NCBI GenBank assembly: GCA_038230275.1
Contig: JBBRNO010000075.1
Location: forward strand, 1-31,275
Length of the DNA stretch: 31,275 bases
Direction: 5' to 3'
From: JANXXV01 sp038230275
Lineage (GTDB): Bacteria > Acidobacteriota > Terriglobia > Bryobacterales > Bryobacteraceae
The position numbers were made by a program, and so were the translations under genes. Numbering within the stretch: the first letter of the stretch is position 1; each line of letters opens with the position of its first letter. The notes below the pieces were generated by a model. That model made no database searches and was not told the DNA's origin. It saw nothing but the letters and a program-made list of their open reading frames with translations. Positions 1-7,610 of this stretch are shown here, piece after piece.

Positions 1-2378
1 ATGCCCGACCCCGTGGGGCACTCCACCTTGAAATCATCGCCCAGGTAATGATGGAACTTCTGCAGCGATTCAATCAAGAGGTAGTTCACCGGAAACCAGA
101 TGGGTCCCCGCCAATTCGAATTGCCGCCAAACAGTCCCGTGCTGGATTCGGCCGGCTCATAACCAACCGTGTAATTCGTTCCGTCCACCGGCAGCACGTA
201 CGGTTGATCGCGATGCACTCCGGAAAGCGCGCGGATTCCGTACGGCGAAAGAAACTCGCGCTCGTCCAACATGAACTTCAGCACCCGGCGCAGTTGATCG
301 CCATCCACGATAGACAGCAGCCGCCGCTCGCCCATGCCTTCCCTCTTCATGCAGGCCACGTTCGCGGTAAGGTCTTTGCGGTTCTCGATGAACCACTCCA
401 GCCGCCGCTTGAAGCCTGGAAGCTGATCGATCACTTCCGGTTCCAGCGTCTCCACCGCATACAGCGGAATCAACCCCACCATCGACCGGATCTTCAGCGG
501 CAGATGATTGTCACCTGGCATATGCAGCACGTCATAGAAAAAGCCATCGGCCTCATTCCACATGCCCACACCGTCGTTACCCAGATGATTGATCGCCTTG
601 GCGATATGCAAAAAATGCTCCCAGAACTTGCTCGCCACATCTTCGTATGCAGGGTCTTCCTTGGCCAGCTCCAGCGCGATAGCCAACAGATTCAGGCTGT
701 ACATGGCCATCCAACCGGTACCGTCGGCTTGCTCCAAATGCCCGCCTGTGGGCAGCGGAGCGCTGCGGTCGAAACACCCGATATTGTCCAATCCCAGAAA
801 TCCGCCCTGGAATACATTGCGCCCTTCCGTATCCTTGCGGTTCACCCACCAGGTGAAATTCAACATCAGTTTGTGGAAGATCCGCTGCAGAAAAGTGCGG
901 TCACCCACGCCGCGCCGCTTCTTCTCAATTTTGTAAACGCGCAATGCCGCCCAGGCATGAACCGGCGGGTTCACATCGCCGAACGCCCATTCATACGCCG
1001 GCAACTGCCCGTTCGGATGCATGTACCATTCCCGCACCATCAGCATCAACTGTTCCTTGGCAAAGTCCGAATCCACCAGCGCCAGCGGCACGCAATGGAA
1101 CGCCAGATCCCACGCCGCATACCACGGGTATTCCCATTTGTCGGGCATGGAAATCACATCGGCATTGTAGAGGTGGCCCCACTCGGAATTGCGCCCGTAC
1201 TTCCGGCCCTCGGGCGGTGCGGGTTGACCGGGGTCGCCCTCCCGCCAGGCACCCACTACGTAGTGATAGAACTGCTTCGACCAAAGCAACCCGCCGAACG
1301 ATTGCCGCATCACGTTCTTGCCGTCCGCGGTAAGATCCTGCGGAATCACACTCTCATAAAACTCGTCGGCCTCCAACAAGCGCGCCTGGAACACCGCGTC
1401 GAAGTCGTTACCGATCTCCACCGCCGTGGAGTTAGTCAGCCGCAGACGGACCACCGCGGTCTCTCCTCCCCCCACCGTCAACGCATAACGCGCGGCAGCT
1501 TTCGTACCTATATGTTCCGGATTCACCGCGCCCCGCACTCCATTCACAACGTATTCATTGATGCCGTCTTTCACATACTGCGCGCCATTGTCGAATCCAT
1601 ACAGCCTGCGGGTATTCGTATCGTTCCCGGTAAACAACAGTTCCGGATCGCCTTCGCACGCCAGCACCCGCCGCCCATATTGCGGCTCATCCAGTGCAAT
1701 GGCGTTCGGCGAAATCGCATGCATTGACGGCCGTTTCACCGCCTTCCCCCAGGACCATGTATTGCGAAACCAAACCGTCGGCAGCACATGAACCGTAGCC
1801 GCCTCGCTGCCTCGATTCGAAACGCTAATGCGAATCAGGATGTCATCGGTATCCGCCTTCGCGTATTCCACGTGAACGTCAAAATACCGGTTCTGCTCAA
1901 ACACTCCGGTGTCGAGAAGTTCAAACTCCCCCGTACCGCGCCCGCGAGTCCGATTCTCCTCCACCAGCCGCTCATACGGAAAGGCCGCCTGCGGATATTT
2001 GTACAGATACTTCATGTAGGAATGCGTAGGAGTGCTGTCCAGGTAGTAGTAGCACTCCTTCACATCCTCGCCGTGGTTGCCTTCATTGCCGGTAAGGCCG
2101 AACATACGCTCTTTCAAGATGGAATCCCGGCCATTCCACAGAGCCACGGAGAAACAGATCTTCTGATGACGGTCGCAAATGCCGGCGATTCCGTCTTCAT
2201 TCCACCGGTATGCGCGCGACCGCGCATGGTCGTGCGACAGATACTCCCAAGCGGTGCCGCCGCCGCTGTAATCTTCCCGCACCGTGCCCCACGCCCGCTC
2301 GCTCAGATAGGGTCCCCAGCGTTTCCAATGTGCATTCCGCTCGCGCGCGGCTTCCAGTCTTTTCTCTTCGTTGTTCAT
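1..2378 (-). CDS. MGH1-like / GH63-type glycoside hydrolase (glucosidase), 3' end cut by window
   Basis: A long open frame on the minus strand runs from ATG at 2378-2376 to the window edge: 792 codons with no stop, so the C-terminus is missing. It begins MNNEEKRLEAARERNAHWKR. The stretch MPDKWEYPWYAAWDLAFH, near residue 415-430, is the hallmark of the (alpha/alpha)6-barrel glucosidases of the GH63/MGH1-like group. Other typical stretches are WGTVREDYSGGGTAW near the start and NWRGPIWFPVNYLLIESL near the visible end. Family members usually have about 880-900 residues, so roughly 90 are lost. No signal peptide is visible, so it is probably cytoplasmic and cleaves alpha-linked glucosides or trehalose-like sugars; the substrate cannot be read from the sequence. 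No good ribosome-binding site precedes the ATG. The long plus-strand frame covering 48-1727 is its shadow. Confidence 0.88.
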   Translation of the reverse strand, partial: MNNEEKRLEAARERNAHWKRWGPYLSERAWGTVREDYSGGGTAWEYLSHDHARSRAYRWNEDGIAGICDRHQKICFSVALWNGRDSILKERMFGLTGNEGNHGEDVKECYYYLDSTPTHSYMKYLYKYPQAAFPYERLVEENRTRGRGTGEFELLDTGVFEQNRYFDVHVEYAKADTDDILIRISVSNRGSEAATVHVLPTVWFRNTWSWGKAVKRPSMHAISPNAIALDEPQYGRRVLACEGDPELLFTGNDTNTRRLYGFDNGAQYVKDGINEYVVNGVRGAVNPEHIGTKAAARYALTVGGGETAVVRLRLTNSTAVEIGNDFDAVFQARLLEADEFYESVIPQDLTADGKNVMRQSFGGLLWSKQFYHYVVGAWREGDPGQPAPPEGRKYGRNSEWGHLYNADVISMPDKWEYPWYAAWDLAFHCVPLALVDSDFAKEQLMLMVREWYMHPNGQLPAYEWAFGDVNPPVHAWAALRVYKIEKKRRGVGDRTFLQRIFHKLMLNFTWWVNRKDTEGRNVFQGGFLGLDNIGCFDRSAPLPTGGHLEQADGTGWMAMYSLNLLAIALELAKEDPAYEDVASKFWEHFLHIAKAINHLGNDGVGMWNEADGFFYDVLHMPGDNHLPLKIRSMVGLIPLYAVETLEPEVIDQLPGFKRRLEWFIENRKDLTANVACMKREGMGERRLLSIVDGDQLRRVLKFMLDEREFLSPYGIRALSGVHRDQPYVLPVDGTNYTVGYEPAESSTGLFGGNSNWRGPIWFPVNYLLIESLQKFHHYLGDDFKVECPTGSG

Positions 2379-2445
2379 GCCACTGTAAGCCGGAAAAGCA
2401 ATCTGCTATTCCACGGAAAGCGAAGATTTTTGCGGCGCCTGCACA

Positions 2446-2485
2446 GCAAAAACGCGCGCGGCCCCGGAACAGGACCGCGCGCGTT
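2446..2485 (-). terminator. Rho-independent terminator after the sigma/anti-sigma operon
   Basis: Perfect 11-bp inverted repeat (arms 2451-2461 and 2475-2485, AACGCGCGCGG and its complement) with a 13-nt loop. Read on the minus strand it ends in five T residues (2452-2448). It lies 21 nt past the stop of the gene at 2507, correctly placed to end that transcript before the glycoside hydrolase. Confidence 0.8.
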
Positions 2486-2506
2486 GAAAAGCAATTCAGT
2501 CGATCT

Positions 2507-3235
2507 CTAGCTTTCCAGCCGGCTCAAAAACTCCTTCACGCCAGGCGCCAGCGCCAACACCGTTTCCATATTCTTTTGTTGCGGCAGGTCGGATATCACA
2601 TACACCAGGCGATCCCTGCTTTCAAACGCAGCAATCTGGAATCGCTGCACCCCGCTGCGGTAGATTGGAATGCCTGCTTCCGACAGTGCCGGCACCAGGT
2701 TCTCGGTCTTAAACGACTCCCCTTCCCCCTTCACCGCAATCACCATCGACAGGACTTGACCGCCCTTGGTTAGCGCCAAATGTACGAACCGGCGTCCGTG
2801 AATCTTGCAGTGATGCGCCATCATCAAATGGAAGCCGCTTGGCGCATGGGCGGTCACAATCTGCATCAACCCCACGTACTTCGGACCCAAATCCTCCGCC
2901 AGTTCCTCGACCGTTGGAGGCGCCGCCGGATACTTCCGGAATACGGCGCAGTGGATATGATCCCCCAAACCGACTCGCATAATGCTGGGCACCTGGTTCG
3001 ACACCGATGCCACATAGGATTCCTGCGAATTTGCGGTAAGCCGTAAATGGCCCAACTGGTACGTAACGGTAACTCCGATGCAGACCGCCGCTGCCGCCGC
3101 CACCGCCATCAAACGGGCGCCCCATACGCTTCGATGCTGCACTGCGTCTAGCTCGCCTCGAATGCGCGCTGCCAAATACGGAGGAGCGGAAACACTTTGC
3201 ACCGCCGTCTTCAATCTCGCATTCATTGGATTCAT
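2507..3235 (-). CDS. Putative membrane-anchored anti-sigma factor
   Basis: 242 residues, one transmembrane segment at about 41-59 (RLMAVAAAAAVCIGVTVTYQ), a short cytoplasmic N-terminus (MNPMNARLKTAVQSVSAPPY...) and an extracytoplasmic domain of about 180 residues. The ATG overlaps the TGA of the upstream ECF sigma factor by 4 nt (ATGA, 3232-3235), so the two are translationally coupled. That placement, rather than a recognised domain, is why I call it an anti-sigma factor: no HxxxCxxC zinc-binding motif is visible in the cytoplasmic part. The outer domain has two His/Cys clusters, HIHC at 93-96 and HHCKIH at 141-146, which could bind a metal or sense redox state. A terminator follows directly. 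The family role is inferred from context. Confidence 0.65.
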   Translation of the reverse strand: MNPMNARLKTAVQSVSAPPYLAARIRGELDAVQHRSVWGARLMAVAAAAAVCIGVTVTYQLGHLRLTANSQESYVASVSNQVPSIMRVGLGDHIHCAVFRKYPAAPPTVEELAEDLGPKYVGLMQIVTAHAPSGFHLMMAHHCKIHGRRFVHLALTKGGQVLSMVIAVKGEGESFKTENLVPALSEAGIPIYRSGVQRFQIAAFESRDRLVYVISDLPQQKNMETVLALAPGVKEFLSRLES

Positions 3236-3894
3236 GCCCCCCGCCCCTCTCGCATTGGCTTGCCAATTCCATAGGCTTGCGCCACGCTCGCCAATTGTTC
3301 CCGCAGCAACTTCCGGCCCCGGCTCAGGCGTGACATTACCGTGCCAATCGGAATGGCTAAAATATCAGCCGCCTCCTTATAGGGAAACTCTTCCACATCC
3401 ACCAACAGCACCACCGCGCGGAAGTCGGCGGGAATGGCGTCCAAAGCACGCAGCATTTCCTCATCGGTCAGATGTTCGGGGATGGGGGCTTCATAGGTAA
3501 GGTTCGTTTCCAGAAACTCCTCAGCTTCCTTCAACAACGGAAACCGGAACCACTTGCGTCGATGATGGTTCACGCAGTGAAAGAGAATCTTATACAGCCA
3601 GGCGCGGCAGTTCGTTCCCGTCTCGAACCGGCCGAACGATTTCCACGCTTGCAGATAGACCTCTTGCACCACGTCCTCCGCACGGGCTCTTTCGCCAATC
3701 ATCCGGCTCGCCGCACGAAAAATATCGTTCAGGTGAGGCATCGCTTCTGCCTCGAATCTCGCCGGCATGGACAGCTCGCTCAATCTTGTCTCCTTCTGGA
3801 AAATCCCCAAAGGAGCGGGCGCCGACATGTCATACTTTGCCGCCGGCGAGAGATCGTCTTCCATCCAGCCACCCAAAGTGTTGGAAGCTGCCAT
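3232..3894 (-). CDS. ECF-type RNA polymerase sigma factor
   Basis: Up to 220 residues. Sigma region 2 spans about 48-115, with RAEDVVQEVYLQAWKSFGRF (71-90) and GTNCRAWLYKILF; region 4 spans about 142-200, with the helix-turn-helix YKEAADILAIPIGTVMSRLS (172-191). There is no region 3, which defines the ECF group; the GTNCRAWLY pattern resembles the RpoE/SigR branch. The start is uncertain: in-frame ATGs exist at residues 11, 23 and 43, and the conserved part begins only after residue 43, so the true protein may be shorter. It is co-transcribed with the membrane protein at 2507-3235, its likely anti-sigma partner, and is divergent from the region leading to the LtrA gene. An extracytoplasmic stress role is inferred from family and partner; no sigma-type autoregulatory promoter could be read with confidence. 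Confidence 0.9.
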   Translation of the reverse strand: MAASNTLGGWMEDDLSPAAKYDMSAPAPLGIFQKETRLSELSMPARFEAEAMPHLNDIFRAASRMIGERARAEDVVQEVYLQAWKSFGRFETGTNCRAWLYKILFHCVNHHRRKWFRFPLLKEAEEFLETNLTYEAPIPEHLTDEEMLRALDAIPADFRAVVLLVDVEEFPYKEAADILAIPIGTVMSRLSRGRKLLREQLASVAQAYGIGKPMREGRGA

Positions 3895-3952
3895 ACGCTA
3901 CGGACATCCCGCCGCGGCGCGCGTTTATTCCGGGCATCCTCAAATTTCTCCG

Positions 3953-3965
3953 ATACTTCCAGTAT
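3953..3965. promoter_or_regulatory. Short perfect palindrome in the divergent region upstream of the sigma gene
   Basis: ATACT-TCC-AGTAT, arms of 5 bp around 3 bp, lies 59 bp upstream of the furthest sigma-factor start in a 292-bp stretch with no convincing gene. It could be an operator; short palindromes also occur by chance. Confidence 0.25.
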
Positions 3966-4010
3966 GACGCTCATTTGGAATGGATGCGAGGCAGGCTGGA
4001 TTGAATCGCC

Positions 4011-4088
4011 ATGAAGAAAATGATTCGCCTGTTTCTGGCAGCCGCCGCACTCTTGATCACGCGCGATCTGGGCCCAGCACACCCTTGA
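4011..4088 (+). CDS. Possible 25-residue peptide with signal-like sequence
   Basis: ATG-to-TGA frame encoding MKKMIRLFLAAAALLITRDL plus five more residues. The basic start and hydrophobic core look like a signal peptide, but the frame stops right after it and no Shine-Dalgarno sequence is well placed. It may be a remnant of an exported protein, a small membrane peptide, or chance. Confidence 0.2.
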   Translation: MKKMIRLFLAAAALLITRDLGPAHP

Positions 4089-4102
4089 CGATCCAGCTCT
4101 TC

Positions 4103-4132
4103 ATTGAATAGGTCGTAATTGAATGGGTCGTA
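4103..4132. repeat. 15-bp tandem duplication upstream of the LtrA gene
   Basis: Two adjacent 15-mers, ATTGAATAGGTCGTA (4103-4117) and ATTGAATGGGTCGTA (4118-4132), differ at one position. A TACAAT hexamer (4131-4136) follows directly and could be a -10 element. An 8-bp inverted repeat (4134-4141 with 4175-4182) flanks the presumed 5' leader of the next gene. Confidence 0.6.
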
Positions 4133-4186
4133 CAATAGAGCTCGCGGGCCCTGAATGTTTCGACTGGCTGCCGGGCTCTATTCCTA

Positions 4187-5404
4187 ATGCTTCAGCAACT
4201 CGTCCAAGCTCCGCGCCTATGGCCGTCGAATCCCGATAAAGACCGCCGCGTCACTTGGACTGAGCTCTTCTTCGATGTCATCTTCGTCGCCGCGGTCGCC
4301 CAGGTGGGCACGCCTCTGGCTCAGGATTATTCACCGTCCGGCCTGCTGCGCTATTCCCTGCTGTTCGTTTTGATCTGGTGGGCGTGGAGTGGTCACACCC
4401 TCTATTGCACCCGGTTCGACACGGACGACGCAATTCAGCGGCTGCTGGTCCTGGTGCAAAGCTTCATCGTGGCGGTGATGGCGGCGAATGCCAAGGATGC
4501 ACTCGACAGCACTTCCTCCGCGGGTTTCGCGGCAGCTTACGCCGGCATGCGCATCATTTTGGTAGTTCAGTATTTGCGCGCCCGCCGCGTCCCCGAAACT
4601 CGCGATCTGACCACCCGCTACGCCATCGGTTTCGGCGCGGCAGCGGTCCTATGGATGGTGTCGGCAACCACGGATCCCCCGGTTCGCTTTTGGCTCTGGA
4701 TGGCCGCCCTTATCGTCGATTTCGCCACACCCTGGATCGCCGTGAAGCACAGCGTGAAATTTCCGCCCGACGCGGCACACTTCCCTGAAAGATTCGGCCT
4801 GTTCACGCTCATCCTGTTGGGTGAGTTCGTCTCCTGCGTCATGCGCGGAATTGAGAGCCAGGAAACTTGGAGTCTCCCCCTTGCCACCACGGCCTTCGCT
4901 TCCATGGCCTTCGCCTTTGCCCTTCGCTGGTGGTACTTCGACGGGGCACAGAGCGCGGCGGAACGTTTCGTCCGGTCGAAACGCCAGGCTCGCTTATTCC
5001 GCCTCTGGAACTACGCGCACTTCCCGCTCTCGTTAGGTATCGGCATCGCCGGAGTTGGTTTCCAGCGGGTCATCGCCTTGCAGCCAGGCCGGCAACTGAA
5101 TCGCGCTGAAACATGGATTCTTTGTTCGTCCGTTGCGTTGCTGATGCTCGCTCTGGTCGCCATCGGATCCACTTCGGATGCCGTGCAGAAACGGCAGGGT
5201 CTTTGGAGATACCTGCTCCCTCAACTCCTGCTTGTAGCCGGTGCCCTGGCCATGGGCCTGTGCGCGGCCCGCCTTCCACCCGTGGCGCTGGTGCTCGGCT
5301 TGTTCTTACTCTGCGCCGGACAAGTCATCCTCGCGCAATTGGAAATGTTCGTGCCCCCGCGGATTTCGAAAAAGGCCCAGCAGTTACTCGTGCGGTGGAT
5401 TTAA
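4187..5404 (+). CDS. Low temperature requirement protein A (LtrA) family membrane protein
   Basis: 405 residues, mostly hydrophobic, with about ten transmembrane stretches. Two family signatures are visible: TWTELFFDVIFVAAVAQV near residues 24-41 and HFPERFGLFTLILLGEFV near 197-214. LtrA was first described in Listeria as needed for growth in the cold; the molecular function of the family is unknown. The start at 4187 gives a sensible short N-terminus before the first signature, but it lacks a clear Shine-Dalgarno sequence. The last 21 nt overlap the 3' end of the convergent Rrf2 regulator gene. Confidence 0.85.
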   Translation: MLQQLVQAPRLWPSNPDKDRRVTWTELFFDVIFVAAVAQVGTPLAQDYSPSGLLRYSLLFVLIWWAWSGHTLYCTRFDTDDAIQRLLVLVQSFIVAVMAANAKDALDSTSSAGFAAAYAGMRIILVVQYLRARRVPETRDLTTRYAIGFGAAAVLWMVSATTDPPVRFWLWMAALIVDFATPWIAVKHSVKFPPDAAHFPERFGLFTLILLGEFVSCVMRGIESQETWSLPLATTAFASMAFAFALRWWYFDGAQSAAERFVRSKRQARLFRLWNYAHFPLSLGIGIAGVGFQRVIALQPGRQLNRAETWILCSSVALLMLALVAIGSTSDAVQKRQGLWRYLLPQLLLVAGALAMGLCAARLPPVALVLGLFLLCAGQVILAQLEMFVPPRISKKAQQLLVRWI

Positions 5405-5851
5405 ACTGGTGATCTCGCGCAAAAAATACGCCGCTAGCGACTTTCCTTCCGGCATCCGGATCAGATCGGCCAGCGTATAGCGGTCCAGCACCGCGAAGAA
5501 TGCCGCCAGCGCCTCGTGCAGCGCTCCGCGCAAGCGGCAAACCGGAGCAATGGGGCACGTATTACTCGCCGGATCAAAGCATTCCACCACGCGGAATCCC
5601 GGCTCAGCCGAGCGCACCACATCGCCCACACGCACTTCAGCCGCCTGACGGGCAAGCGTCACCCCGCCAGTCCGCCCGGCACTCACCCGGACAAATCCGC
5701 TCGCAGCCAGCGTTTGGATCACTCGAACCAGATGATTTCGAGAAATATGGTAGGCGTCGCTGATCTCCTGCGTCGACACCACATCGTTCGGCCGCTCCGC
5801 CAGGAACAATAGCACGCGGAGTGAATAGTCTGCATGAAGAGTAAGTTGCAC
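5384..5851 (-). CDS. nsrR: Rrf2-family transcriptional repressor, NsrR-like nitric oxide sensor
   Basis: 155 residues from a GTG start (5851-5849), beginning MQLTLHADYSLRVLLFLAER. The N-terminal winged helix-turn-helix includes ISRNHLVRVIQTLAASGFV (36-54) and GRTGGVTLA. Three cysteines at 91, 99 and 105 (ECFDPASNTCPIAPVCRL) match the iron-sulphur ligands of NsrR, although spacing between the first two is longer than in Escherichia coli (x7 against x4). Asp8, the fourth ligand in Streptomyces NsrR, is present. The segment LDRYTLADLI is also typical of NsrR. The gene lies 77 nt after the reductase stop and probably belongs to the haemoglobin operon, giving autoregulation through the palindrome at 7282-7310. 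In the NsrR model the [4Fe-4S] protein represses until NO destroys the cluster. IscR is a less likely alternative given the neighbours. Confidence 0.85.
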   Translation of the reverse strand: MQLTLHADYSLRVLLFLAERPNDVVSTQEISDAYHISRNHLVRVIQTLAASGFVRVSAGRTGGVTLARQAAEVRVGDVVRSAEPGFRVVECFDPASNTCPIAPVCRLRGALHEALAAFFAVLDRYTLADLIRMPEGKSLAAYFLREITSLNPPHE

Positions 5852-5869
5852 GGTTGGCGGATGCCTAAT

Positions 5870-5897
5870 CCCACGGGCTTAATTCCCAAGGGCTTAA
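5870..5897. repeat. Direct repeat in the leader of the nsrR-like gene
   Basis: Two near-identical 13-mers 15 bp apart, CCCACGGGCTTAA (5870-5882) and CCCAAGGGCTTAA (5885-5897), lie in the 77-nt gap between the reductase stop and the regulator start. A second regulatory site is possible; no function is proven. Confidence 0.4.
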
Positions 5898-5928
5898 ACC
5901 GAATGTAACACCCATCCCGCAAGCCCTC

Positions 5929-6894
5929 TCAAGCGGCGCTAGGCAGAAACGGATCGGCATAAATTTGACGCGACGCCATTCCAGCCAGGAAGAACTTCTT
6001 ACGCAGGGAATTGACTATCGCCGGATCCCCACAAACGTATCCCTTCCAACCGCTCAGCTTTGGAAAGCGGGATAGGATCGCACCGTCCAGCGCCCCCACC
6101 TCCGCCTCACCCGGTCCGCCGCTGCGAAGAACCGTGGGAACGTATTGAAAATTGGCATTGCGGTCGCTCAGTGCCCGCAACTCGTCCACTAAATACAAAC
6201 CGGCATCATCCAATGCTCCATGAAAAAGCCAAATCGCTCCCGTGTGTCCCTGCAGAATCGCATCGCGCGCGATTCCATAGAGAGGAGCCAGTCCCGTGCC
6301 CGTACCGGCAAGCAAAAGCGGCTGTTCCGGGGCTCCCGGAACGTAGAAGCACTGGCCGGCGGGACCTCGCAGCCAGACGGTCATGTCGGCCGTCGCCCCA
6401 TCGTGCAGCCATCCACTCATCGCGCCCCCGCTCACTCTGCGGACATGCAATTCCAGGTGGTTCTCCTGCGGCAGGCTTGCCAACGAGTAACTCCTCGATA
6501 GCCCATCCTCCCGAACCAGAGTGACAAATTGCCCGGAGCGGTAAGCGAAAGGCCCCGTCGAAGTAAGTCGCACTCGCAGGACATTCTCACTCAGCAACTG
6601 CAGGCAGCTGATTTTCGCCGCCACCTGCAAATCGGCCGCGGGAGGGCTGACCACCAGATCCCCGCCAGGATGACAGGCACAGGCCAGAAAGTAACCCTGC
6701 GCCTTTAACGTGTCCTTCAATCCGTCCTGCGCCTTCTCTGGAATGGCTTGCCCTGGAGCGTGCAATAAGCACGATTGGCAAACACCCGCCTTGCACGAAT
6801 GGGAAATCGGAAAATTACTTCGCAGCAGAGCATCCAACACGCTTTCGCCGGCTTGCAGTTCCACCTTCACACCGGCATACTCAATATGAGGCAT
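5929..6894 (-). CDS. 2Fe-2S ferredoxin / FAD / NAD(P)H oxidoreductase (haemoglobin reductase candidate)
   Basis: 321 residues in three modules. Residues 1-85 are a plant-type [2Fe-2S] ferredoxin with ligands C34, C39, C42 and C72 (HSCKAGVCQSC ... FLACAC). Residues 90-185 are an FAD-binding barrel with RSYS at 134-137 and LRGPAG. Residues 190-320 are an NAD(P)-binding fold with LLAGTGTGLAP (193-203) and YVCGDPAIV. The order is that of BenC/XylZ-type dioxygenase reductases and is close to the reductase half of flavohaemoglobin. It starts 9 nt after the truncated haemoglobin stop, in the same operon as an NsrR-like repressor. I infer that it passes electrons from NAD(P)H to the haem of the globin so that NO can be oxidised to nitrate, with the two halves of a flavohaemoglobin made as separate proteins. 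A role with another oxygenase is possible but none is encoded nearby. Confidence 0.85.
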   Translation of the reverse strand: MPHIEYAGVKVELQAGESVLDALLRSNFPISHSCKAGVCQSCLLHAPGQAIPEKAQDGLKDTLKAQGYFLACACHPGGDLVVSPPAADLQVAAKISCLQLLSENVLRVRLTSTGPFAYRSGQFVTLVREDGLSRSYSLASLPQENHLELHVRRVSGGAMSGWLHDGATADMTVWLRGPAGQCFYVPGAPEQPLLLAGTGTGLAPLYGIARDAILQGHTGAIWLFHGALDDAGLYLVDELRALSDRNANFQYVPTVLRSGGPGEAEVGALDGAILSRFPKLSGWKGYVCGDPAIVNSLRKKFFLAGMASRQIYADPFLPSAA

Positions 6895-6903
6895 GGAGTG
6901 TGT

Positions 6904-7284
6904 TTACCGGCCTAAAACATCGTTACGTGTGCTCTCTGCGATTGCCGCCACTTGCGCAATCAACGGCTCCGTCACACCAAGTTCGCGCAAACTCGCGGCC
7001 AGCAACTCCAGAACCGCGTCCACGTGGGAATCGTTCAGTCCGCGCCTGACAAGGTGCGCATGCCCGTCACGCATGCTCTTGCCGGTGTAAGCGTTCGGCC
7101 CGCCGAATGCCATTGTCAGAAACCCCTTCTGCTTCGCAATCTGGGTATCCATATCCAGACCATCGAAAAAGGAGCTGATTCTATCGTCCACCAGCACTTT
7201 GCGATAGAAGATGTCCACCGCGGCGTCCACTGCCGGCGAGCCGCCGAGTTGCTCATAGAGGGATTGCTTTTGATCGAAAGTCAT
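6904..7284 (-). CDS. Truncated haemoglobin, group I (TrHbN-like)
   Basis: 126 residues from the ATG at 7284 (MTFDQKQSLYEQLGG...). Family marks are Tyr27 at the B10 position (DIFYRKV), the GGPNAYTG turn near 61-68, and the proximal haem ligand His75 (SMRDGHAHL), matching the MKQVH site of Mycobacterium TrHbN. TrHbN proteins turn over NO with oxygen. An in-frame ATG at 7293 would add three residues, but both ATGs lie inside the operator palindrome. The promoter -10 at 7296-7301 predicts transcription starting near 7289, which favours 7284 and an almost leaderless mRNA. The only purine-rich run (7313-7320) lies 19 nt or more upstream, too far for a ribosome-binding site. It is the first gene of the operon with the reductase and the NsrR-like gene. 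Confidence 0.88.
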   Translation of the reverse strand: MTFDQKQSLYEQLGGSPAVDAAVDIFYRKVLVDDRISSFFDGLDMDTQIAKQKGFLTMAFGGPNAYTGKSMRDGHAHLVRRGLNDSHVDAVLELLAASLRELGVTEPLIAQVAAIAESTRNDVLGR

Positions 7285-7310
7285 ATTATGCATTCATAAT
7301 GCATAATATG
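7282..7310. promoter_or_regulatory. Perfect palindromic operator, probable NsrR/Rrf2 site
   Basis: Arms CATATTATGCATT (7282-7294) and AATGCATAATATG (7298-7310) are exact reverse complements around a 3-bp spacer. The core ATGCATT/AATGCAT resembles the A/T-rich NsrR sites of Escherichia coli. It covers the -10 element, the expected transcription start and the start codon, ideal for repression. Confidence 0.8.
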
Positions 7311-7325
7311 GACCCTCCCTGTCAA
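7296..7325 (-). promoter_or_regulatory. Sigma-70-type promoter of the haemoglobin operon
   Basis: On the minus strand, TTGACA (7325-7320) is followed after 18 nt by CATTAT (7301-7296). Transcription would begin near 7289, about 5 nt before the ATG at 7284. The -10 element lies within the palindromic operator. Confidence 0.6.
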
Positions 7326-7496
7326 TGAAATGTTCACCGATTCTCGTTCCCAACTTTCTTTCCACTATTTTTCACTGCAACTCACACAGAACAAAGCCCC
7401 GGCCAAAACACAGCAAACTGCCCGGACGGGAAGACCAAGTTAGAGTGAGGTAATTCGTGACGTCGAAGCCGTCAGCCGGAAACGGTGAACCGCCGT

Positions 7497-7519
7497 GGAA
7501 TTGGCTCTGTTTCGCAAAA
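7497..7519 (+). repeat. 23-bp interspersed repeat, copy A
   Basis: GGAATTGGCTCTGTTTCGC followed by AAAA. It differs at one position from the copy at 7643-7665 in the same orientation. Confidence 0.75.
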
Positions 7520-7610
7520 TTCCAAGCGGCCGAAAGGGTACCCTCGCAAGAGGCTCTACTCCGAAGATATTTGAAATTTGAATAGAACGAAAGTCAGGCG
7601 CTCCCTCCGT

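Noticed and set aside
48..1727. 559-residue open frame on the plus strand
   Set aside because: It lies opposite the glycoside hydrolase, whose minus-strand frame carries clear family motifs. The plus-strand protein is rich in His, Arg, Gln and Pro with no domain, typical of an antisense shadow in GC-rich DNA.
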